Of a stretch of DNA of 64,000 nt, positions 50,453 through 63,400 are shown piece after piece. Position numbers and translations under genes: made by a program. The notes beneath the pieces are model-generated. The model made no database searches. It saw nothing but the letters and a program-made list of their open reading frames with translations, and was not told the origin of the DNA. Each line of letters starts with the position of its first letter. Positions within the stretch are counted from its first letter, which is position 1. Origin of the DNA: Polyodon spathula (Eukaryota; Chordata; Actinopteri; Acipenseriformes; Polyodontidae); assembly GCF_017654505.1 (NCBI RefSeq), contig NC_054543.1:23164339-23228338 (forward strand), in the 5' to 3' direction.

Positions 50453-52683
50453 GTTTTATAGGGAGATCCCGGCCCTGAAGGAGATCCTGGCCTGACAGTA
50501 AGTGAATTTGGTTGATTGATTACCTGTATAATTACCTGTAGATACTGTGCAGTATAATGCATACCTCTAGAATACAGGATAGGTTGCTTAACAGTACAGT
50601 GCATACCTGGAGGGGGTGCATATAGAATACATTTAGCCCTTACAGTACAAGCCATATTATATCAAGACATGTCAGATGGTTGTATCAAGCACTGTACAGC
50701 AGGTAAAGTGTCAGTTAGGTGTTTAAAGTTCAGATTCCTGTAATGCACTATAAAATCTTTTGCACAGAAATGTTTTGAAATACATTCCAATGCAATCCAG
50801 CGAGTTCAGAGTCAACTAAGAGTTGTCCTTGTTATCTTTCAGGACTGTGATGTCATGACCTACGTCAGAGAGACCTGTGGATGCTGTGGTGTGTTTCTGT
50901 GTGGTCTTTGAGTTCTGGGTCAGCTCTCTGCAGTCAGACCAGCATAAAACATGCCAGGACATACACAGGGCAAGAGGGCGTGCCACGTTAGCCAGACTTG
51001 AAACCCAGTTAAAGTGTCATGGTACCATATACTGTATAATCAAAATATATTAACTGAAGATACTTGAAGATATCATGCTTCAGCAGATGTAGCCTACACA
51101 GGAGAAGTAGTAGAATCTAAAACACTATGGGGTAGATGTACTAAAGTGTTGCATGTGTCACAATCTTTGCAAACCACAAGCAAACCAGTCAGAAGTGTAG
51201 CGTGAAATGTACTAAGCAAACGCAACGCTGTTAGCATCATTTTAACGAATGCTTTGCAGCCGCAGTTCTTATTTGCGCTTTAGCCTTAAATTAATATGTA
51301 ATTCCGGGCGTTCCAAATTCGCAAAAACAGGGGGAGATGAGAGTGCAAATGAGAGACCAACAGGATTGTAATGAGATGTACTAAAGCTGTGGGCAATTGT
51401 ATCACAACTGCATCAATTTAAGAGCTTTTGAAAGCACATTTCCCAGTCCGCTTTTTCTCTTGTGTTGCCAGTTGTGCTCAATGCATTTTTTAGACGAACA
51501 CCCGAGTACCTAATTTGCACTAAAGTCAGGGTGTACTTATAGGCCTTGCAAATAAATTTCTATGACATTTTTGGTTTTCCCAGCATGCTGGGAGCAATAG
51601 ACTGCACACATGTGCCACTAACCCCTCCAGCTCATTCTGAGCATCTGTATAGGACTGTGAGGCGAGAGTGTATTAAATGGAATGTCCAGACAGTAATTTA
51701 TGTGTACAGAAATAAAATAATTTATTTTTTATTATCTATACACAACAAAATAATTAAATAACAAAAGAAAACAAAATGGTGTGAGGGAAGGAGTGCAGGG
51801 GTGAAATCCAAAACAGATTGTGATAACTCGTCTTTAATTGTCTTCGTGGTAAACCATACATAAACAAAAAAAGACAAAATAAATGTTAGTGTTTTTTTTT
51901 TTAAAAATCCCGCTGCACCAAACTAGTCTCTCCCTCCTCCCGTTACTCCTCCTATTTTACTTTCGGACCAACCCCGAACACAGTAGTACGTTCCCTTTAG
52001 TATGTAATGTCCCGCCTCTGTAGTCAGTGGAACACCAATCCCCAACTGACAAGTGTCCTTATCCTTCACTTGACTCCAGTGGCTGGAATTTACATACTCG
52101 TACTTCCGCCCCTCACCAAGGTGCCGCCCCTCAAAAGATGACTTTTGCCATGGTCACGAGATCTTGGTAAGGGAAGTCCCGAGTTGGTTTGATGCCATCT
52201 ACTGTCGGAAGGCTGAATCACAGACCGAAAACCCTTTGACTCATCACAAGGACCATGATCTATTGTGTGTTTATTGTCTAGGCTAATAGACCAAGTTAAA
52301 AATAGTATTAATTAAAATAAAATTTTTAAAAAAACTTAAATAGTTTAGTTTCAATTTAAAATAGTCTTTTATTGGCATTGTACACCAATGTATATAATGC
52401 AGCAGCATGATTTATTTTTTGTTACCCGTAGACTAAAATACAAAAAAAGTGCGCTAGGTATTCATTTGATTTTACTGCTGTACTGTATAGGCCTACTGTA
52501 CAGATTTATACTTTTATATAATGTAATGTGTTGCATTGCCAAAACACATTAGTGTTATTTCAGCGCAATGATTTATATCCTTATGTCTGGTTTAGCAAGG
52601 GGCTACTGTATGATTATGAAAAGCTTTTAGGAGGTGAAGGTTGGGGCCCCACAATAGAATCTGATGGGATTAAACTGCATTTC

Positions 52684-52768
<85 letters not shown>

Positions 52769-54384
52769 TAGGTACAATGAAGACAGAACAGAATGCTTTG
52801 TACAGATTTACGTTTAACAAAAACAGTTTTATTTTGATTCTTGCACCCTTGCATGTACAGACGTTATCCTTCGGGCACTCTCTGCTGCAGCAAACCACAA
52901 CTCAGCTGCTGCTGTTTTATTTGAAACAATGTCGTACAACTCTCGCTAAGATGACGCAAATAATATTTTAATTAGTATATTGCGGCTCTCTTCATTAACA
53001 TATTTTTTCTCAGTACATACGACAAAATGTGCTCTTTGCAAATTGTCGTAACGGAAATGCAAATTGCAGTATGTTTGCGCTGCGACTGGCACATTTTAGT
53101 ACATATACCCCATGAACATTAAAAAAAATTAGATTCTGTACTTTTAAATTAGATCTCCTTAGTAGAGGCAAATGGTGTGCTATGTTTTCCTTTGCTCACC
53201 TCAGTTGCATCTTTGTGGATACCAATAGGAATACAGAATACTGCAGCAGGAAAGGAACAGGTATATGCTGTGCTGTGTGAAGCTATTTATATCAAGGTCA
53301 GAACTATTTGAAGGATGCCTGGTGCCACTGCAAGTTGCTTCAAATGGAGTTCATCTTTAAAGAGCAGTTTCAATGCTGTGTGTCTTCCAGACTGTGAGAA
53401 GCGCTGTGGGGCTCTGGATATCGTCTTTGTTATTGACAGCTCTGAGAGTGTGGGGCTCACCAACTTCACCCTGGAGAAGAACTTTGTGATCAACGTGGTG
53501 AGCAGGCTGGGCTCCATCGCCAAGGACCCCAAATCGGACACAGGTCAGGACACTGACAAGCAGCTTTAATTATAGGACTTACTCTGAGCCTCCCATTACA
53601 GCTGGGTGTAGTAAGAGGAACATTGCAGTTGACCCATGGACTCTTTGTTTCCTCAGGCACTCGCGTTGGCATCGTCCAGTACAGCCATGACAACACCTTT
53701 GAGGCCATCCAGCTGAACGACCCGCGCATCGACTCGCTGGCCACCTTCAAGGACGCTGTGAAGAGGCTGCAGTGGATCGCGGGGGGCACCTACACCCCCT
53801 CCGCCCTGCGCTTCGCCTACGACCAGCTGATCAAAGGTAGCAAGCGCGACAAGGCCAAGGTTTTCGCTGTGGTCATCACAGATGGGCGCTACGACCCACG
53901 TGATGACGAGAAGCTCCTGCAGTCCCTGTGCAGCGGCGACGTCATCGTCAACGCCATCGGCATCGGGGACATGTTCAGCCGTCACCAGGAGGACGAGAGC
54001 CTGAAATCCATTGCGTGCAATGATCAGAGCCGCGTGACCGGGATGAACCTGTTTGCAGACCTGGTAGCCGAGGAGTTCATCGACAAAATGGAGGAGGTGC
54101 TGTGCCCAGGTAGAGAAGCTTTAGCACCCGTCCTCTTACCTCCTCTTAGCAATAGCAACACTATCGAGCTAACCAAGGCTTTTCAGTACATTATATTTTC
54201 TGTTAGCACTAGCGACTTCATCATTGTCCTCCCTTTAAAAGGAGATCTAACCAAGGTTTTAAATCAATTTTCCTACTTCTTATTATCATTATCTGCTTTA
54301 TCACTGCCTCACGATAGATCTTTGTTCGCTATATACTTTTGATGGAGTATTTCTACCTACTCTCCACTACCTTGATTGTATGTA

Positions 54385-54464
<80 letters not shown>

Positions 54465-57400
54465 TATTTGATCATAGGGATACACACATATTTGATCATA
54501 GGGATACTCCTTTGCATTGTCTCTACCAGGTGTGATGATATTTGCTTGGTGTTCAATGAATCTCATTGGCTCATCTTTTTTCTTTCAGATCCATTTGTTG
54601 TTTGCCCAGATCTTCCCTGCAAAACAGGTATGGAAATTCAAATGAGAGAAAAGGGGTAGCTGTACTAAGATGGGCAGTACAAACATACAGAAAATGGCAT
54701 TTTCGTTGCGACAATTCACAAGGTATACATTTGGTCATATGTACTAAGAATATGTTTATGAAGACAGCCACAATATACTAATTAAAATATTTATTGCGCC
54801 CTCTTAGCGAGATCTTTACCATTGCGAGAATAAACAATGAAAGGCAGTTTAATCCCATCAGATTCTATAGTGGAGCCCCCACCGTCACCCCCAAATAAAA
54901 ATATCTTTCTATGAAAAAGCTTTTCATAATCATACAGTAACCACTCGCTAACCACTTGCTGTTTGTCTGACGTAAAGAGGTGTCGGGTTTTAAGAACTAC
55001 AATAAAATCAAACACACATACATTTATAGTGCTCAATATATTTTAAATGTATAAATCATTGCACTGAAATAACACTAATGTGGTTTGGGTAGGCTACACA
55101 TTACATTATGTAAAAAAATATATGAATCTGTACAGTAGGCCTATATAGTAGTAAAATCAAATAAATACCTGCCCCACTTTCTTTTTGCTTTAGCATGTAG
55201 GCTACCAGTAGCACAAAGTAAATCGTGCTGCTGCCTTCCACACAAGTGTACAATGTGAATAAATGATTATTTTAAAATGATTTTAGTTTTTTGTTATTAT
55301 TACTTTTAACTTGGCCTACTTAGTAGCCTAGACAATTAACACAAAATATATCATGGTGCCACATTGACAAGTTATGATATTTACAGAACAGTCAATTCTC
55401 GTTGATATGCAACAAATTTTGCATTATACCATTAATTGGTATTATCATGAGTAGCCTATAGGCCAAATGTATACTGTCAATGTTAAGTTTTACAGGGGTG
55501 CAGTGGTAAATTGTGCACAATTGCAAACCACCTGCACATTAATAGAATAGGCGTGTTTCCTATTCCTGTACAGATGTTCAGAATGAGCTGGAGGGGTTAG
55601 CACCACATGTGTGCAGTCAATTGTTCCCAAAATGTTGGGGAAACCAAAAATGTCATAGATATTTGTTTGCAAGGCTTGTAAGTACACCCTGCTTTTAGGG
55701 AAAAATAGGTATTTGAGTGTTCACCTTAAAAATACATTGAGTACAACTGGCAACGCACAAGAAAAAGCTGACTGGGAAATGCCAGCAACAGCTGCCACAG
55801 TCCCCTGAAATGACCCTGGGAAAGATAATGCAGGGTGGACAATAGTTTGACCACTGCAGGGATAGCGTGGCTTCTCTGGGTGACAGGCTCCAGGTAATCT
55901 TTTAAATTAGACAGCAACTCAAGAATTATGTGGCTGTCGAGCCTCATATCTCATAATCTCCACCCATTTTTGCAAATTTATGCAGCAATGCCCATAATTA
56001 CATATTCAACTGAGGCTGAACCGCAAAGACAAACTGCTGCCGCAAAGCATTACCTAAAAAGTTGCTAACAGCATTGTGCTTTTGTTTACCCTAGACTTCC
56101 GACTCGTTTGGAACTGGGTTTGTGACTATTGTGACAGCCGCAACACTTTAGTACATCTACCCCACATCCCAAAGTTTCTTTCTATTGAAATATTTTCAGC
56201 GTAGTGCAGGGATTTCCATAAAGGCTTTTTACTTTCCTTGACAATCTAAACAGCAGCGGGTCTCAATAGCACTGCACCTTGTCTGTGTATTGCGTAATCC
56301 TATATACCTTTTCAGGGCTGGGATTTAGTCACGGTGGTTGTGGGTGTCACGGATTCCGTGTCTTGCTAGTGTCTGCGATTTTTGCGTGACTTGCGGTGAT
56401 GTCAGTAAATTGTGTTCCATCTGTATGTGATTTTATTGGAAAGTGTTTCTTATTAACATAAAATTTTGCATTTAAAAAAAAAACAAACATGTTTATTGTT
56501 TATTAATTTGAAAAAATAATTACATATTTTGAGCTCCGATAACATACTTTACTGTCTTTTTTTTTTTTTTTTTTTTAGAAAAGAAAAAAAATCTGTATCA
56601 AACTAAGATCTTTAAATACTTGAAAGTTATGTTAACAGTTCAGTCTGTGTGTGTGCGCGCGCTATACTAACAGCCAGCATTCGCTGCAGGACATACTGTA
56701 GTAATGTGAATGTGTATATATATAATGCAGTTCAAGTTATGCCACTAGAGGTCAGTAGCACCCTACATACTTATCCTCTATCTAGGATACCGTGGGGTCG
56801 AGGAAGTCCATAGAAAACACTAATGTGTAGGTTTCAACAGAGATTGTTCTAATAAAGACATTGTGATTAAAGTTATACTCTTGCATCTTGGATCTCGGGT
56901 TATTACATATGGCGACGAGGAAATCTGGCGACTTGTCATAGGTCATTGAAAACGGAGACAACAAAGGAGAAAAGTGTAGCTGCATAGCTTCGACCCAACC
57001 TGCTAACATTAGCGAGAGCGCTTACAGACAACGGAACATGGCTGCCACGATAGGAACAAGCGCTGTTTGATAGTCAGCTACAGACATGGGAGGAATATTG
57101 CGAAGTGCTGTCGCATTTTTTTGAAGCAAATGAGATTGACAATGGCAATAAAAAGAGGGCGATTCTCTTAAGTTTGGTAGGAAGCCAAACATATAGTCTG
57201 ATGAGAAATTTGTTAAGCCCAGATAAGCCAGGGGACAAATCGTTTGACGATTTAGTTGAACTGTTGAAAACGCACTACAACCCAAAGCCCAGCGAAATAG
57301 TTCAACGCTTTAAATTTAACTCGAGAAACAAACAGGCGAATGAGAGTGTGACTGAATATGTGGCAGTGCTACGAGAACTGGCTCAACATTGCAACTATGG

Positions 57401-60400
57401 AGATAGGCTAAAGGAAATGTTACGGGACAGGCTAGTCTGGTGTAGACGATGATCGTATTCAGCGCAGGCTGGTAGCAGAAACCGAGTTAACATTTGAAAA
57501 AGCACTGAAACTTGCTCAGGCATTGGAGACAGCGAACAAAGACTTTCAGGATTTACAATGGCAAAGCAAAGGAAGCAATGGTGCTAACTGGAAACATGCT
57601 AGCCAGGCTACAGTGCAAAAGCTAAAAACGTGGAGGGAACCACGAACTAGCTGAACTATGAGGGCATGTTATAGATGCGGTGGTGAGCACATGGCGAATG
57701 ACTGTCGTTTTCTTAAGGAAATGTGTCACAGATGTGGAAAAAAGGGGCACATCAGGAAAGCGTGCAGGGCGAGCTCACCTGTGGAGAAAACCAAACCTAG
57801 AGGGGGAGGAAAACAAAGGCAGGGAAAAGTGGGGAAAAAAAAACATGGGGCTCATCACATTAGTGAAATTCCTGAAACTGGGCCACGATTGGATTAAGGA
57901 GTTGGAATTAAACTGGGGCACTGTAAACCAGATAGGTAGAGACAAAACAACACTCCAGAATGTGTTGAAGAAACATGAGAATGTATTCAAAGAGGAATTG
58001 GGGACATTGCGAGGCCCACCGGCTAAAATATATGTTGACAAAGAGGCAACACCAAGGTTCTTTAAGCCAAGACCTGTGCCTTATGCTATGAAACCGAAGG
58101 TGGAGGCTGAGCTGGACCGCCTCTTGAGAGACAAAATAATTGAACCAGTGAAATTCTCTGAGTGGGCAGCTCCCATAGTCCCAGTGCTAAAGCCTGATAA
58201 CTCTGTGAGGATTTGCGGAGATTACAAACTTACTGTAAATCGGGTATCCAAACTGGAACAGTATCCCATTCCCAGAATTGAAGATCTTTTTGCAAAGCTC
58301 TCAGGAGGGGCAAAATTCAGCAAATTGGACATGAGTCATGCCTATCAACAGGTAATATTGGATGAGGAATCAAAAAAGTGTGTAACTATAAACACACAAA
58401 GGGTTATTTACTGTGAATCGTCTTCCATTCGGGGTTTCATCCAGTCCAGCTATCTTTCAGAGAATTATGGAGGGTTTGCTGCAGGGAATTCCCCATGTAG
58501 CCATTTACCTGGACGACATCATGGTGACGGGCAAGAATGATCAGGAGCACCTGCAGATGCTAAGCGAGGTACTTCAGAGAGTGAAGGAGGCAGGCCTACG
58601 GCTAAAGAGAAGTAAGTGTACCTTTCTGGGAAGTGAGGCTGAGTTTCTGGGTCACAAAGTGGATGCCACAGGACTACACCCAATTAAGAACAAGGTACAA
58701 GCTATCCAAAATGCACCTGCACCTACCAACATAACAGAGCTTAAGGCTTATTTAGGACTATTGAACTATTATAACAGGTTTTTACCTAACCTGTCAACAC
58801 TGTTGGCTCCACTGCACAAATTGTTGAGAAAAGACACAAAATGGCAATGGAAAAAAGAGCAGGAGGCTGCTTTTGAGAAATCTAAAAAGCTAATGCAATC
58901 CAGAGATATACTTGTGCATTACGACAGTGAGAAATAGCTGATTCTGTCCTGTGACGCCTCCCCCTACGGGATAGGAGCAGTACTTTCACACCTCATGCCA
59001 GATGGGTGGGAGAGACCCATAGGTTTTATGTCAAGAACACTCACATCAGCTGAACGAAACTACTCTCAGCTTGATAAAGAGGGACTGGCTGTGATTTTCG
59101 GGGTGCAGTGGTTTCACAAGTATCTCTATGGTAGAAAGTTCACCATATGCACAGATCATAAACCGCTTCTTTCACTCTTCAACGAAATGGTTCTGTGTGT
59201 CACCGAGGATCCAGAGGTGGGCTGTGACACTGCGGGCGTATGAGTACGTGATAGTCTACAAGGCGGGTAAGGACCACGGCAACGCAGACGCCTTGAGTCG
59301 TGTGCCACTGCCAGACACTTCCCAATCCACAGGTCTGGAAGACAGGGTGCTGATGATGGAAGACATAGCGATGGTGACCGCAGAGGAGGTGAGAGTGTGG
59401 ACAGGTAAAGATTCCATACTGTCTAGGGTGAGAGAGTACGTTTTAAGGGGGTGGCCACAGCAGGGGGAAGGAACAGATTTTACACCTTATTCTGCTAGGA
59501 AGACAGAATTGAGTGTGCAAGATGGTTGTGTCTTGTGGGGGGCACGTGTCATCATCCCACAGCGAGGACGACAGACTGTGTTAAAACAGCTGCATCAGTG
59601 CCATCCAGGGGTTTCGCGCATGAAGGCTCTGGCCAGAAGTTATTTCTGGTGGCCCAAACTAGACGAGGAGATAGAGACACGGGTAAAGGCATGTAGCAAG
59701 TGTCAGGAACACCGGAAAGCACCAGCCACAGCCCCGCTACATCCTTGGGAGTGGCCAGACAGACCCTGGAAGTGATTGCACCTAGATTATGCAGGACCAT
59801 TTATGGGGCAGATGTTTTTGATACTCATAGATGCTCATTCCAAATGGATGGATGTTTACCCGGTAACTTCAGCAACATCAGCTGTTACAATTGACTGTTT
59901 GCGAAAAAGTTTTAGCAATCAGGGATTACCAGAAATGGTAGTTTCTGATAACGGCACCTGTTTTGTCAGCTCAGAGTTCAAGGAATTCATGAACAAAAAT
60001 GGCATTGTCCATGTTACATCAGCCCCGTTTCATGCGTCTTCCAACGGTCTCGCAGAACGAGCTGTTCAAATATTCAAGACGATGATGAAGAAAGCAGGAG
60101 AAGGAAGCATGTCAACTAAAGTGTCAAGGGTACTATTCAGCTATAGGTTAACACCTCAAACTACCACAGGACTCTCCCCAGCAGAGATGTTACTAGGGAG
60201 GAAACTTCGGTCTACGCTTGATTTAGTGCATCCCGATTTAAAGAGAAAAGTGGAATTTAAGCAGAATAAACAAAAGGAACACCACGACAAGCACACAAAG
60301 GGGAGGAGTTTTGGAGACGGAGACTCTGTGATGACAAGAAACTTCAGTTACGGTCCCAAGTGGATACCAGGAGTCATTGTAACAGTGACTGGTCCTGTAT

Positions 60401-63400
60401 CTTTCAAGGTAATGCTGGGAGATGGCAGAATAGTACGCAGACACATAGATCAGATCCTGTCTAGACAACAGGACAACACCACTGGGTCAGAGGATATTGT
60501 ACAGGACACACCTGCAGAGGTTCTACAACCACCAGCTAGAGTAACCATGCCAGATGAACTTGTTCCAAACAATGCGGACACTGTCTCAGAGCAGCTTGCT
60601 TTGAAACCAGAGGAACAAACTGGGAGTTCCCCAGAGGTGGGCAGGGACAATCAAAGCATGGCACAAGCTGTGCGTCATTCCCAAAGAACTGTCAAAAAGC
60701 CTGGTTACCTGAAGGACTTTGACTTGTAAATAAAAAAAATTTTAAAAAAGTTTGAAATTAAATGTTTATGTACAGTTAAGGATGGACTATTGTGTGTAGT
60801 TGTTGTTACAACAATAGTTCAGAGACATCTAGTGTATTAGTGTTACATTTTGTTTATAACTGTGTTTAAACTGTTTCCAAATTTTAGAGAAGCTGAAATC
60901 TTAAGGGGGGGTGAATGTAGTAATGTGAATGTGTATGTATATAATGCAGTTCAAGTTATGCCACTAGAGGTCAGTAGCGCCCTACATACTTACCCTCTAC
61001 CTAGGATACCGTGGGGTCGAGGAAGTCCTTAGAAAACACTAATGTGTAGGTTTCAACAGAGATTGTTCTAATAAAGACACTATGATTAAAGTTATACTCT
61101 TGCATCTTGGATCTCGGGTTATTACACATACATGAACAGTTTTCTCTTTTTAATTTAAATTATTGTTCCACTTGTTTAACTGTTGTACGGTTGCTCTTAA
61201 TTTTATGTACACGTCTCTTGTCAGCCCCACACCCTCTTTGTGTTATCCACGTGTGTGTATTTCTCGCCCCTAGTGTGTTACGCTTCCCGTCTGCTTACCC
61301 TTTCCCGTTTGCATCTTTATTCTCTGTTTAGTTCAGCGCTTATAAATGCTACTGTTATTTAGTAGTCACTGTTGCAGAGCAGAAAAATAAGCAATTGAAA
61401 TTCCTCGTCCTTCATTGCTGGACGTGTGCACACCAAGCCCCACAATATGCTTTTATTAAGACATTTATTTATTTATTTTTTATCCCCATGACTTTATTCT
61501 CCCCATCATTTCCTCTGTGATTTTGAATGGACTGACCGTGACTGTTTCCGTGACAAACTCCTAGCCCCAACAATAAACAACCCTTTCAGTTAGCAATTAA
61601 ATGGATAATTGTGAAAAAAGGTGTTTCTCAGTAAGTTTTGAATGTCTTTGTGGTTGAAATCCAGTCATCTTAAAGCATCCATAGCTAATCCAAGGGTTTG
61701 TATCCGGTTTAAACTTTGTTACACCACTGCCAGACCATGCTTGGTATATGTTACCTCAGCTCACATACACTGTCACTGTCAGACCATGGGGTTTCAGAAC
61801 ACAGCCGGTCATTGTTTTAGGTCCAGGAGTGACCTGAAACAGAAGAAGCACTCTTTACAGGTAGAAGCAGGTTTTACCTATATCTTGTAGAATGGCATCC
61901 ACCGTCATTTTATCTGCAGTATGTGGGTATTTATACCACATTTATTTCGTATGTCATACCATGTAGATATTTATGGTACTGAATGGTATTTTGTAAATGT
62001 GGCTAACATCACAGTACTTACTATATGTATGAACTGGCACATGTCTACAGTATAAGCATGTCTGCTAATGATAACCCTAATAATAACCCTTCAGGTAGTA
62101 AACTAGCTGATTTGCATGATGGGGTATTTTCATGTATTTTGCATCTTCTCTGAAATACCAGCAATGCATTTCTTTGTTGCTGTGGTAAAAAAAAAAAATA
62201 GCAGGCTCCACCAGCTGAGCAGACAGACAGAATATGACAGCTACCTAAAGTGTAAGAAGATAAGCACCACTGCTACCTACTGCTATCCTTAAAAGATGCT
62301 GAGGGTTGTTCAACGGAAAGCGACACCATGAGACCGGGTATGAGTTCACCGGTTTCAGTGCAAGTAGAGAATTGCAATTGGTGCAGTTGTGTATGAATTG
62401 CTGAACAATAAGACACAGCAGTTTTGTACGGAAACTTTATGTAAATTAGGGATACAGAGTGCCCCCTATGGGCCTTAGTGGAAGCTGGGTCGACTCTACA
62501 TATTGCTGTGTAGCCCTTCGGTGACTTCATAACCAGTGAGTGCTACTCTTCCAAAGGGGTTTCAGAAGGAGGAATACAGTAGGAATGGTTTGGAGGACTC
62601 CACCATGCTGGGCTGAGAATTTTGGGCAGAACTTTGTTTTTGAACTTAATTTATGTAAATCTGTGAGTTTCCATTTGCTTTGTGAATAAAAAAAAACAAG
62701 TTCTGCTGTCTCAATCTCAGCAATTGAGAGTTAAGTGAGTTCTGTTGTCAGCTTCCAACCATATCAGGGACAAAGATACAGATTTATTGTGGTGGTCTTT
62801 GTCCATCTGTCCATACATCCGTATGTCAGTCAAACCTCAATGTGACCTTGATTATGCATGAAGTCTGGCTATGCTACATCCTGGAAACTGCTTACCTGAA
62901 ATATGAATGGCATTTGTTAGATACTGACTGTGCTGTATTCCACTGGGGCTGGTGTCATCATGTTGCCTACTGTAGTCAAGCAGAGAGAGACTCTTCCCTT
63001 TTCTCCTGCCAGATGTTGGATTGAGTGAAACTCTATTGTATGTTTTTGTTTTGTGAGCATGTCACCACGACACCTGTAGTAACTGACTTCCTCTTGCTGC
63101 CTGCTGTCTCATTACCAGTGCATCTCAGTGTGAGCAACCTGCTTCATGCCTGTTTTGATGTTTCATCTCAAACACCTTGTCTGCATGTAAAGCTAAAAAA
63201 AACCTGGAAGTGGAAGACACATCAGTTTTATGGACCTCTGTCTTTCTACACCACCTAGCCCTCCAGATGAAAAGCAGGAGAGGCTCGTGAATAAACCCGC
63301 TGTCTGTCTACAACACATACACATCTAGATTGGAACCCAGGCCTCTAGAGGTGAAAGGCAGGAATGAGAGGCTAGTGAATTAGCCCACTGTCTGTCTGCG

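Larger units (their letters stand above)
56697..61126 (+). mobile_element. Gypsy-type (mag-like) LTR retrotransposon, complete ends but defective coding
   Basis: A 4430-bp element in intron 28 with 211-bp LTRs, flanked by CATAC at 56692-56696 and 61127-61131. A primer-binding site follows the 5' LTR and a purine tract (AAGGGGGGGTGAA) precedes the 3' LTR. Gag, reverse transcriptase, RNase H and integrase are recognisable in order, but the aspartic protease is absent and frameshifts and stops break the frames. It lies in the same orientation as COL6A2. The two LTRs differ at 7 of 211 positions by my count, so the insertion is fairly recent. Confidence 0.93.

Noticed and set aside
51546..51761. 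Domesticated Harbinger-derived host gene
   Set aside because: Only a short piece of the DDE nuclease survives and an LTR interrupts it.
52528..52971. 147-codon frame with a poly-IY tract, and similar frames at 3814-4038 and 54339-54659
   Set aside because: TA microsatellite translations without codon structure or homology.
61642..61890. Possible extra COL6A2 exon in intron 28
   Set aside because: No fit to VWA or tail sequence and no matching acceptor and donor in phase 1.
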